NCBI GenBank assembly: GCA_034509425.1
Contig: JAVTVJ010001391.1
Coordinates: 192,501 to 256,500 of the forward strand
Direction: 5' to 3'
DNA from: Eopsaltria australis
Lineage: Eukaryota > Chordata > Aves > Passeriformes > Petroicidae
Length of the DNA stretch: 64,000 nt
Of this stretch, positions 49,801-61,800 are shown one piece after another. Position numbers and translations under genes: made by a program. A model generated the notes under the pieces. The model had not been told where the DNA came from and searched no databases. It saw only the letters and a program-made list of their open reading frames with translations. How positions within the stretch are numbered: the first letter of the stretch is position 1; every line of letters starts with the position of its first letter.

Positions 49801-52800
49801 TGGTATCTTCTTGAAGAAGCAAACGGGTTTTTAGTGTTAAAATGGTCTCTGCAGAGTAAGCTTTATCAGGGAATAAATTTAGAATGGAATTGAACCAATG
49901 GTATATAAAACTATCACCTTGTTATTGCCTACAAAGACTATATTCCTAGAGTGGTTATAGAGTCCTAGAGTTCTTAGAGTAGTTATAGACTGCTTTTGGC
50001 AATGCTCTCTTTGCTTTTATCTTTTTTCCCCTTTTCTGTTGTTCCTGCCAATGTGTGTGTATTTTAAGGCTTAACAGCAGCATCATCAGCTATCAAAAAA
50101 CATCCTTCTGCACGTAGTAGTTCTCTGGAGAGGCTGATGTCAGCACATGTCAGATGTATAGACTGCTACTGGAAAGTGATTATAAATTGTTGCAATGAAT
50201 AAATTAAAACATTAAAACCTTCATGTTACTTGGGAGTGCTACAAGACGGATGGATTAGTTTACCTGATCAGCTCTTCCATATCAGGTCAACAGCTTGAGT
50301 TGGCTCTTCTAATGTGTCCATTTTTGAGATTTGGGTCCAATTTCCCAAAATTGGTGGTACTTCGAACAGCTGTTTATTGCCATTAGCACTATATAACTGC
50401 AAGAGTCTTCTTGCAATTGGAGCTCCCATTTCCCCATACATTTTGCTATTTCTAACCCGCATCCTGAAAGAAAAGCATTTTTGGGTCAATTAAATCTTCA
50501 TTTGCAACCTCAAGTTGTATTCCTTTCCAGGCCTGTGATCTGATTCTGCTTTCTGGAATCTCATTTATGCCCCTGCTCAGTTGTATCAGGTGTCTGTTCC
50601 ATGTGCATGTGTTAATGCCATACAACTGACTTGAAAGTAACCATCACAGAAGCTTCATTCTTCTTGTAGATTTTGCAGAAGACATTGTTTGTACTCTGTG
50701 CATGTTTAAGTTATGAGTTTTCTGGTCCCAGTATTAATTTTGTTATAGCAAGTGTTTAATGTGAAGTATATTGTTAAACTGATCTTGCAATTCAAACCTT
50801 CTTTGTTCACAGTATACTGAATTTCTGTCCTTAAAAATTAGATTACTGAAATGCTTCCTGTGAATTTTTGTAAGCCTATAAATAAAACTGGCAAGAGTAA
50901 GACCTTCTGAGGGCTAAAATTCCACTCACATTTACTGTTGTTAGATTTCTACAAGCATAGGAAACAGATGGTTGAGAAAAAAGAAGCTAACTTGATTTCA
51001 AAATGGGTCCTTACAAAATCGAGACAGTGATTTCCAGGATTTTTACTTTGAGTAATTTTAGGTTATTTTTCATGGACATGTAAGTTCCATGAGACAATAT
51101 CAGATATTATTTTGTAGCATGATTAATTGTCTTTCATGGTCTTAATCATGTTTCGTGGATATTTGACACGTACGCTGTGGATATCTTCCACAGTAAAAAT
51201 TTTGGGAACTGTAGGTCATGGACCACTGGGGTGTCCCACTATGAAGGGGAAGGGAGCACCCAAGATTTGTAGGTACCTGTGATCAAAAAGGAACAACAAA
51301 AGCCAGTGTATGTAAAAACGTGCAGTGTTTTACTATTAAGTTATACACTCAATGTAGAAATCAGTGTAAATTAGCCCCTTATAGTATAAACACATGGTGG
51401 TAGATCTTGGACAAGGGATAGGGTGAAAGAGCAGAGGGAGATACACACAGAGATTGAAGTGTGGTACAGAGAAAGAAAGGAAGAAAGGTTGGCAGTCCTG
51501 ACTCCAGCGTCAGTGCAGCTGATGGGGTGTCCAGGTCCTGGGGCACGTGTGTGCCTGGATTTGATGTGGGTACCTTTGTGCAGTTAAGATTTCTGTGCCT
51601 TGGATCTTAGTTGCTTGTTTACTATGCAAATGAATGCAGGTCATTCTTCTAGACCTTTCTGGAAATGGGTCAGAGGGCTTTGGGGGGGTCTCTGGAGGGA
51701 TCACTCCATACTGTATTGACCTTAGGTTGACAGTCCATGCCTGCTTCTTGACCTAGTTCCTTTGCTGATGCTCTGCTTCAGAAGGCAGAGCATAGACCTT
51801 TGTCCAAGAAGAGTTCTGGCTTACATTTGTATGGCCCTATTCTCCTGACACATCCCGTTCTTTCTTGTGGCATGTTCTTACTGACAGATCTTGGTTGACT
51901 CCACTGCTATCCTCCACTGGTGTTTGAGACATACATATTAGCCCCCCTATCTTCTAGGCTTCTGTAACCCACTGATTCACACTTTGGGACTTGCAGTATG
52001 TACCACTATCAGTTTTCTTATTCCAGTTTTAATTGTTGGCTTCTTTTCTTTTAGGAGCTGTAGCACTGAAGAATCTGGAAATAAAAGAAAATGCACTGGT
52101 AAGCTAGTGAAAATAACAATAATACTTGCAAAAATTGTTCCTGAGCTATGTTTTGGGTTTAATGTGCATTTTTTAGTTCTTGTTTTAGGATACGCTTTCT
52201 TTTAAGCGGAAGCTTACTGATTTGCCTTCTCTGCACCTATACAGATGATCTGGTTAATTTGAGATTAAATTTAAAAGGGAAAGTGTATGCTTTTTTTTTT
52301 CCCATTAAGAGAACCCTCAGGAATTGCTAAAAGAATGTGCTTAGGTCAAAAGCAATAATGAAAGATCTTTTTTTCCCCTGTAGCTCATGAAGCTAGGACT
52401 TTGTTTTTGGGAATATATTTAGCCTAACATGGCTTAATAGTCTAAATTGGTAACCACATGCTTGCTTGTCCATTATACTAATTTTTTCTTTTTCATAGTT
52501 GACGTGTAAGTTTGTTAGAGTTACCATAATATCTTTTCCTGCATTGAAACATTTCACAAGTTGCTGAATTGAGCTTAAATTTTCTAAACCTCTTTCTTTC
52601 AGAGTCAGTTGGATGTGCCATTTAAAGTTAAAGCAGGACATATTAGTAAGTTACCTTTTATCTTGTACACACGCCGGAATTTCTAAACATACCACCTTTC
52701 CTTGCAAGTAACTTTAAGCATCCTAAGCAAGTAATTTCCATATGTTCGTTGATTTGTATACTTTGTACACTCTGAAGTTTGTCTTTTCTGAAAAAAAACT

Positions 52801-55800
52801 TTTTGAAGAAGCTCCTTTCGATAAAGTTAGAGTATACTGGAGTCTTGTTTAATCTCCTCTATATTAATCAGAAAATAGCCCAAAACTGCCAAGATGAGCA
52901 ACTGGGCCAGGACTGGATTTCATTCATTGTCTTAAGAACTGATTTTTCCCTTTCACTTTCCTTTTCATCTCCTTCCTTGTTTTTGCTGAAATGTTTTCTC
53001 ATTGCAAGTTCAATGTCTTGTAAAAGTTAGTGGTTTCTTAAAGTAAACTAAGTCTAAAGCCATTGTGTTTCCTTTAAATCTACCCTGGAATAATGTATTT
53101 TCTGTTATTGATTTAATATTTTATTAAAACTGGCACTTGGATGAAAAGGAGAGACACTGTAACCTCATGATCGCTGTGTTCTCAAAACCTAGTATTTAGC
53201 TAACTGGTGGTGTATGAGCTGCCCGTGTGCTTTTCTTGTTTGTGAGAGTGCTGCAGTGGATTTTCAAGGAGGGAGACCTTGCTGTTAAGGAGGAGGAATG
53301 TAATTCAAGGTAGTAAGGAAAGCCTGTAGACTTGATAGTTCTGCTTGTGGAAAAACATCTCATGTTGTTTGTGTATTGTGTAAGAAAATACAACCCAAAC
53401 GACTTTTACCTCAGATGCACTGGGGTACTTTCTGTCCAGTATAATAATTGTTAAGAGAATTTTTATTTAATATCTATTATCTTTGCATTTCTTTTCCATT
53501 CAACTATTTAACTGTATACTTCAACCTTTTTCTTTTGTGTTTGTAGGTCAACTTAACCTACAGATTCCATGGCAAAACCTTTATACTCAGCCTGTTGAGG
53601 CAGTCCTTGATGGAGTTTATTTGCTTATTGTGCCCACAGCCAGTAAGTTAATGTATAGGAAGAAGTGACTATAGATTGGTGGGATTTCAGAATTATCTGG
53701 AATGGGTTGCTACTGTTTTCATGAGCTTTATTCCTAGTAGATACTTTTAGTAATTGCAGTTAAATAATGGATTGGAAATCTTTCAGTAATTTACATTTCA
53801 TCACCTCATTTTTTTGGTGTTATGTAACAGTTACAAAAATGTAAATAGTACAGCTTTTTGAAACAGTATCTTTAAAAAAATGTATATGGTTTTTTGATAT
53901 TATACTTTTTTATATTATGTGCTTAGGCATAAAATATGATGCTGAAAAAGAAGCCAAGCATCTCTTGGAAGCAAGGCAAAGGGAATTGCAGAGGATAGAG
54001 GATGCAAAGCAGAAGATAGCTGACAAAGGTAAGAGTAGGAAAAGTTAATGAAAGTGGTGCTGCTTCTTTCTTTATTTTAATCCAGAAAGATGCAGACTTT
54101 GTCAAAGTGTTCTAGATTCTTGTTTTTTCTTTGTTACTTAAAAACCTATTAGTTATGGTTTTTTAGGTATAATTCCTACCAGTATTGCAGAACCAGCATT
54201 CTGAAAACAAAAAGATTTGAGCATTGATGCGATCTGATATAAATTGAGCTTTTGAAATACTGCTTTTGTATCATATGTTGCCTGACATTTTTTTTTTCCT
54301 CTTTCATAAGAAACAGTTTAACTTTGTTTTCAGTATCAAAGCATTTTTATCAATACAGCTTTTTAAAGGTTTGCTTCAATCTGTTCTTTAATACATGTGA
54401 ATTCTTATCTTTAAATTCAGCTTCTGGTACCTCAGAGAAATGTTTTCCCCACCTTGAGTACTGGTGGGTTCTGGTCATACTTTTGAACTACCTAATTCTT
54501 CACTCAGGTGGTAGTAAAGCTAGGTAACCTTCTGGTCTTGAAAATATATATGTTGTAGATTATACAGAAGAAACATGTTTTTGTACAACTAGAGTACAAT
54601 GTCATAGAAAATTTGAAGACTTGCTGTGCTAAATTTATTATGTTAATGTGTTGTCTAATTTTAAAAAATACTGAAATGTAAACAAAACATTTAATTATTT
54701 TCCTTTAACATAGATAAAGTAAAAGAAGAGAAACAAGACACTTTTGTAGAAAAGCTAGTTACTCAGGTCATCAAAAATCTTCAGCTGAAGATTTCCAACA
54801 TTCATATTCGCTATGAAGATGATGTAAGTATTTTTGTATATCTTAGCATAAGGGCTTGCGCACTGTAACCTGAAGTTGGGAACCTGTCTGATTTCTTCTA
54901 GTTGCTTTTCATGCTGAGAGAACACTAGTAAAGTTATGGAATTTTCTTAGTCTTATTAAAAGAAAGAAAAATAAAACCTGAAAAGGAGCTTGGACCAAAA
55001 CATAAAGATACTTAAATTCTTAGCCAATTCTTTTTTTGTCTTTTCCGGTGTTCTATTAGATCACAAATCATGATAACCCCTTGTCGTTTGGGATTTCACT
55101 TCAGAATCTAAGTTTGCAGGTAATTTTATTTTTTTATTTTTCACCTTTTATTGGAAAAACATGTTGATATATGCCAGTAAGTGAAGTGTTTTTGTGTGTT
55201 GTGCTTTTTGGCAACATACTGTCTAATGAAAGTATACTTATAATCATCAGCAATGCACAATGGTAAGTACTTGGTTTATCAAATTCAGCATAAGTACTGC
55301 AGTGGGTGTGCCATTAAAGATAAAATGCTAGCATTAAAGTAGATCTTTAGGAAGAAATTCTTACTCTTTTGCCTACTACACTTTGTGGTTTCCAATCCAC
55401 TTTGCTGGATTTGGGCTGTTCAAACTCTGAATATTTTACTGAAAAAATAGTTTTCCTTCCAAGGAAGTACATTACTGCCTTATAATAGGGAGCGGGGGGG
55501 AAGAAAAAAAAAAGGAAAAAGAAAAGAAGGATGACATAATTTTTTTCAACTGGTACTAATTTTATTTTTGATCTGTGAACTGCACTTTAAGGTGCTAAGA
55601 GTAGTCATCACAGACGGTTTGAAATTTTTTTTCTGTGAGACTGTGTAGTAGGAGCAGTAGGCTGTTTGTGCTGAGTTACTCTGATTCAGTAGTTTATGCT
55701 GTGTAAATGCTAATCTTAAAGAAAATATGTCTTAAGTAAATGGTCCTTTCTTGAGTGAAATGGTGGTCTCATGAATGCTTGTTCCTAGCACATTAAAGGG

Positions 55801-58800
55801 TCTTCTTTAGGCTCAAACTGAAATGCATTGCTTCCAGAATTATAAAACAGTTCAATCCCTTGTTTATCTCTGCCTAAAAATAATATTGGTGTAAATGAAA
55901 ACACTTTGCGATACTGAAAACAGAATTTTATAGTATCTTCAGTTCTTGTGTGCAGCCTACTAATCAGTGTACATACACATATATATTTTTTGGGGGAAGT
56001 AGTCTTTTCCAGTTTTCACTTAAAATAATGGATTAGTCATCTTAAATCAGATTATTATATCCCATTATTTTCCATGGCATTTAATAATGGTGATGCTATT
56101 TTCTTCTTTTGTAGATTGTTTCACTTAGAACACGTTGGTGAATTACAGATATTGGAGTAACTTGGTTTAATTCTCATTTCAGACCTCAGATAAGAATTGG
56201 AATCCATGTTTACATGATGAAAGTGCCAAGTTGTTCTACAAGGTACAGTATAAACTGTATGCTAAAGAAAGAATTGCTTATAAAATAAGCTTCATTAGAG
56301 TTTCTTCCACAGAAAATAAGACCAAGAAAACACGTAACTGTATAGGCTCTTTAATAAAAGTAACATTCTGAATATTTTTATTCATCCAGACTTTGTGAAA
56401 TCCAAATTATTAATCTAAAATTTGTAGATATTAATATGTAAGCTCTGCTGTATTTTCAGCTTGTGCGACTGGATAACCTTTTTGCTTATTGGAATGTGAA
56501 ATCTGAGATGTTCTACCATAGTGGTTTTGAGGAATCATTGGTAAGTAAAGCACAAGATAATGTATTTAGCATTCTAGTTGAAACTGGCAAGCAGTGAACA
56601 TGCTCACATTCAGGCCTGCTTCTTTTTATGTCAGTGTCCTGGGAAATTGTTGGGAACTAAGTGTTTTTAGGAAAAAGTAGTACATGTTAAGGCTTTTGTG
56701 GAATGGAAGTAAAACACCCATATGGGAAGGTTAAAAAAACCAGTCTTCTGTCAGCAACAAAATTTACACAATTGATGGTCATCTTACTGCTACTCAGTGA
56801 TTTTTATTAGCTAAAGACAGACATATTATTCTGTTTAAAACATAGATGAGTATTTTGAATTTTACTTTGGGTCAGAGGGATTATCTGAGAGCTGTTTAAA
56901 AATGCTAACGTTTTGTACTTTAAAAACTTTATCTGGAAATAGAAATGCAACTTTCTTTCAACTCCTTTGTGTGTCTAGGTTAACTTAAAACAGGGAGTTG
57001 CCAGCCACAATGTGATTCCAGAGGGTTATGATTTTGGTAAGTGTTACTGAATTGTAATACACATTCATAATTCTAGTTATACATCCCAGAGGTTGTCACT
57101 TTGGCTGTTACTCAAAATGCTTATTAAGGAGTGCAGTTTAATCCTGTAAGAGTAACTGTCTTTTTGACAGTGAATAGTGTATTGTACAGGTATCCTTAAA
57201 AAGCATTGATAAAAATGAGTCTTGAGTCGTGTATCATTCAACATCCATTGATTAATTTCTTTATTTGAGAAGTTTAGCAATAACATGCATACCAGGTAAG
57301 TTTTGTAGTTTTGTGAATTCAGATTAGTTTGAGTATGTTTCTGAGGTCACCTACTTTATGCAAAGTATCTTTTTTCATGAGCGGTGGAAACAGTAATCAC
57401 ACAACTTTGAAACATGAACCTTTTTTTTTTGTAGTGGGAATATTGCAAGTTATATTGGTTTCAGTATTGTTCGCTTAAGTCTGAAAGCCACATTGGCATC
57501 ATTCAAACATGGTGACAGTTTACTTTCCATTGTATGGAAGATACATGGTTTGTGTTTATCATGTGCATTGTGTGATTGTTTAGAAACTGTTCACAACGTT
57601 GAATGGCCTTGGAAGTGGCTTGTTCTCCAAAAAGAACATCCTCAATTCTCTATAGCCAGGGTTAAAAAAGGCACTGTCAGTTTTAAGCTCCTGCCTTCCC
57701 CTAAAAGAGTCTCTGTGTTGACTGACAGAGAACTACCTAGTAATTTCTTCGGATTTCTTATCCATCTTTTTTAGTGGCTGGCTTTGACTCTTTTTGCAAG
57801 AAAACAAGTGTTAAAAATCATAAGTTGTTTAAGTCTTTATGTAGTAAGTTCAAAATAGGTGTATGTAAAGCTTAGAATTCAAGATTTGCACACTTTAAAT
57901 TTGGCAGTGCCATCAGAGATGCAGACCATGCTGGTGTTCTGTGGTAAATGAAACTTTGGTCCTGTTTAGGGCAAGCCCTTAGGTTAGAACTTTGATAGGA
58001 AGGTAATAAGCATGGAATGTTTGGTTTTAACCACTGTTGTGAATATAATTCATCAAAGAGTAATGCATTTGTTAAAAAAAAATCTTATGGAATAAGAGTT
58101 CCTATGGTGAAATACATGCTGTATTTGAAACTGTCTTGTACTATAAATGTGTCATAGCTAAAAAAGGTTACATTTGTTACAAATGTAAACTATTTATTGA
58201 AACATCAGTATGTAATTCAGTATACAGGAAAGTTTGTGGTGATGTTCTGCAAAAATTTGTTTGATAAATGTTGCTGGAGTGAAACTGAAAATTGAGTATA
58301 GATTGTATTCTGTTTTAAGCTGTGTTGGTGGAGTTCATGTTTTTTAAGTAATAATAATCTGGCATAATTTGAAGTAAGTACATGTATGATTTATTACAGC
58401 CTTAAATAACTTACTTGCACTTTTTATATCAACTTGTGTTTTTTAGTGTTCCGCCCAATTTCAGCTAAAGCCAAACTCCTTATGAATCCTCGATCTGATA
58501 TTGACTTTTCATCACCGAAAATAGATTTAGATGTAAACTTACAGGATATAACTGTTGAATTCAATAAGCCACAGGTACAAACTATTTTTCTGATGTTCTA
58601 TGTAATGTGATAAATAAGTTAGTTTTCAAGAAAAAGAAAGGCAGTCTCAAATTTTATAATGAACATATAGAATCTATTAACTTAGTCTTGTTTTTCTTTG
58701 TAACTGATTCTCTCTTCAAAGAGAAGCTTGATACCTGTTGGTCTTAGAAAGATAATAATGCTGAGTTTGAATTTGTTTGCCTAGTACTTCAGTGTTATGG

Positions 58801-61800
58801 AGCTTCTTGAGTCTGTTGATATGATGACTCGAAATCTGCCATATAGGAAGTACAGACCTGATGTTCCACTGCACAACAACGCCAAAATATGGTAGGCAAC
58901 CTCTGACTTAGAAAATCATTTCTTAGTTATTAACTTGAAACAATTACCAAGGAATTGCTTGTTGCTTAATTGCTTGTTACTTAAGGAGGTTAGAACTCAT
59001 TTCCTTCTGAAAGGAAGTCTTCTCCTTTGTTTTTATTATTTTTTCTTAAGCTAGTGTTGTAAGAAGTTGATGAGAACCTCAAACCAAAGCTGAGGACACA
59101 ATATTTGGAAACCTGTGATTGCGATCTTAAAGACCATTATCAGATAGTATTTTTATATCATAAATTTGTTTAAATGAAGGGCCACCTGTTATATGATAGG
59201 TAGTATTACAAGAACATAGCTATTACCTGAAAATAGGCAAAGCTTTGGAACACAGATTGCAAGGATTTGATTCCTTTTCAGAAGATTCCATACTAATACT
59301 TTTTTTTATTCTCACACAGGCATGCATAGATTGGTGGGTACTTTTCATACACTGTTACCTTTGAATTTTAGGAAGCAGCAGTCTGTCAACTTTGTGTGGG
59401 GAAAAAGAGTAAAATTCTTAGGTTTCTCAACTGATCAGAAGTGCAGTTATAGTCAGAGGGTTTCACTCTTGGCAACTTGAAGTTGTATTTAGTGAGAGTC
59501 TGCAAAGCCTTAGGAGTCTTTTCAGTATACCAAAGGAAAGGTAAGCTGTACATTTGTCTTTGCTTTTAGGTGGAAATACGTTATTTATGGCATCCTTGAA
59601 GTAAATGTTCAGCCTAAGCTCCAAATGTGGTCATGGGAACATATTTTGCATCATAGGAAGGAAGTGAAGAACTATAAAGAGATGTATAAAACAAAGATAA
59701 CGTCAAAAAAACCTGATGAAAAAATCTTAAAATTGTTGGAGGTTAGTAATTTTCTGTTGGAGGTTTAAATATTGTTCATCTTGATACTTGTTCGTACTTA
59801 AATGTCAAAATGTTCCTAAATCAGTTCTAAGTTAAAATAAAATTTTCAGTGGCCATACTTGCAGTTTTGTCACTACCTTTCTCCGTGAGTATTTTTAGTA
59901 AATACATGAGGTATATCTTTAAATTAGAAACTGCAAGAAAGAACAGCTTAAACTGGTGTGCTTTTCTTTTATAGGTTTGTTTTAAGTTTTCAGATTGAGT
60001 GAATTAACTTGGATGGCATAAATTGAACTGCTTGCTGTAGTTTCCTGTAAAACTGAGCTGTGGAGTGTAACAATTGTCAAATTGTTAAAAATAATTTCTC
60101 ATCTGTCTTCTAGGAATTTGAAAAGACCTTGGATATTTTTAACATCACTCTAGCAAGGCAACAAGCAGAAGTTGAGGTAAAATTGCAGCATTAAATGGGT
60201 CTATGAATAACTGAGAGATGAAGTTGTGGAGCTTTTAGGCAGATGCATTTTAGATATGGTGATTGGATTGTGTATCATGCAGTCTTTCAATTTTTCTTGT
60301 TCATGTTTTTTTATTATAAGGCATAGTTAGTTTTTCAGCTTGTAATTAAACTGCTTCTTCAAAATGACTGATCTGGGATAAATTCCTTTCTGCTTCTGGT
60401 GGGAAAGATCTACTGTGGAAAATGTGGCCAAAGGATGACCAAAGTCAAATTGGAAACAATTATACCCAAAGCTGTGTGGTGGAGGGTCCCTCCTTCCACT
60501 CCACAACAGCCTAGACTGTTGGTTTTTTCCTTTTTTCCATGATACTGTGTTACGTAGACTGATCACCTGCAGCATGTTGACTTTTGCAAAGAGATGCAGT
60601 ATTTCAATTTGCAAATGTTGCTCAGAATAGAGCAAATACAGAATACAATGAAGTAGATTAGTGCAGTTAGCAAGGAAATGTGACTTGAGTACTTGAACTT
60701 AATTTGTTAGCCTTGGTTTTCCTAGGTTAATGTACTGGTTAGTTTTACGTGTAGTGTCTGAGCATCTTTCTAGGACACTGAAGTGAAATATTTATAGTTT
60801 TTCTGAAATCTTTGAAGTGATCTTTCTCCATTAATAATCAAAGCACCTAAAAGTAAGCAGAATAAGAAGTTTGCAATCTGAAAGAAGGCAGTAGTTAATA
60901 ATTAATCTCTATAAATATCAGTTACTGCTTACGGCAGTGCTTGAAAGCAATTGGGTTTTTTTTGGTATGTGGAGTATACTAAATACAGTATAAATGCAAT
61001 TGCTTCAGTCATAGATATTGTACTTCTAACCCAAGAAGAGGAATTTGTAAATGTGAATTTTCCTTCTGTTTGCCTGTGTGTAAACCCCCATTTGGATGCT
61101 TGTCTTACCATTATCCAGAATTTACCAGAACCAGAAGAAACCTTCATGACTGTTTCCCTTCAGTTTGGCTGAATTGGAGTGCTTTTCAAGGGTTTGGGGA
61201 AAGTTTGGTTTTGGTTTAGTTCTCATTTGATTTTGGAATAGTCTTATCTTGTAATGCATAGTTTCTCTTGGTTTCATGTTTTTCCTCCAACTTTTTGCAA
61301 GTAGATGGAAATTCTGAAATATTTCCTATCCAGTTTGATTCCTCTTTTCCCTGGTATGATTATGCTGCTCACGAAAGGTTATGTCATGTTGCATTCCTGA
61401 CTAACCTATCTGGAGTTTTAAGATACATTTCTGTAGCACTTAGAAGTAGGTTGCAAGAAAATGAATTTTCAGTTGTTTGGGCTTTAAGTCTTGCGTTTGT
61501 AAAATGTTAGAAGTGCATCTTGAAAGATGTGCTAGCTGATTATCTGTATATATTTCAAAGTACTGAAAATCAGGTCACAGTGATTCTAAATTGTGTTCTG
61601 TCTCCATCTATCTGTCATGACTTACCTGTGTTATTGTTATCAGGTCATACCTTTGAAAAAGGATTCAAAGGACTCAAAAGAGACAAATCTACTACTAGTT
61701 TGGTATCCTGACAGCCTTAAGTCTGCCAAGTATTTAAAGGAGCATCTGTTAGATGTGGGCTGAATAAAGCCAGGCAAATGATCCTGCTGTTTGCGAAGCT

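Larger units (their letters stand above)
43652..52054 (+). other. VPS13A intron 1 (8.4 kb)
   Basis: The first 580 bases are the downstream half of the CpG island and contain the CAGG/CGGG repeat. The rest is T-rich, with long poly-T runs (for example 47524-47546), A/C-rich sequence at 45295-45355 and small direct repeats around 49950-49990. A compositionally distinct block occupies about 51.2-51.97 kb. No additional exon in frame with VPS13A and no other gene was found. Confidence 0.7.
52099..60113 (+). other. VPS13A introns 2-13
   Basis: Intron sizes: 504 (intron 2), 901 (3), 284 (4), 685 (5), 236 (6), 1063 (7), 217 (8), 438 (9), 1410 (10), 210 (11), 678 (12) and 372 (13) bases. All have GT donors and AG acceptors with T-rich polypyrimidine tracts. 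They are AT-rich. I recognised no CR1 or LTR copy, RNA gene or extra in-frame exon. Intron 7 has an A/G-rich simple stretch at about 55490-55530. Intron 10 contains an isolated 93-codon open frame (57493-57774) of no recognisable character. Confidence 0.75.

Noticed and set aside
57493..57774. 93-codon open frame in VPS13A intron 10
   Set aside because: It starts mid-intron, is not flanked by splice sites that keep the VPS13A frame, and resembles no known protein. Exons 10 and 11 join correctly without it.
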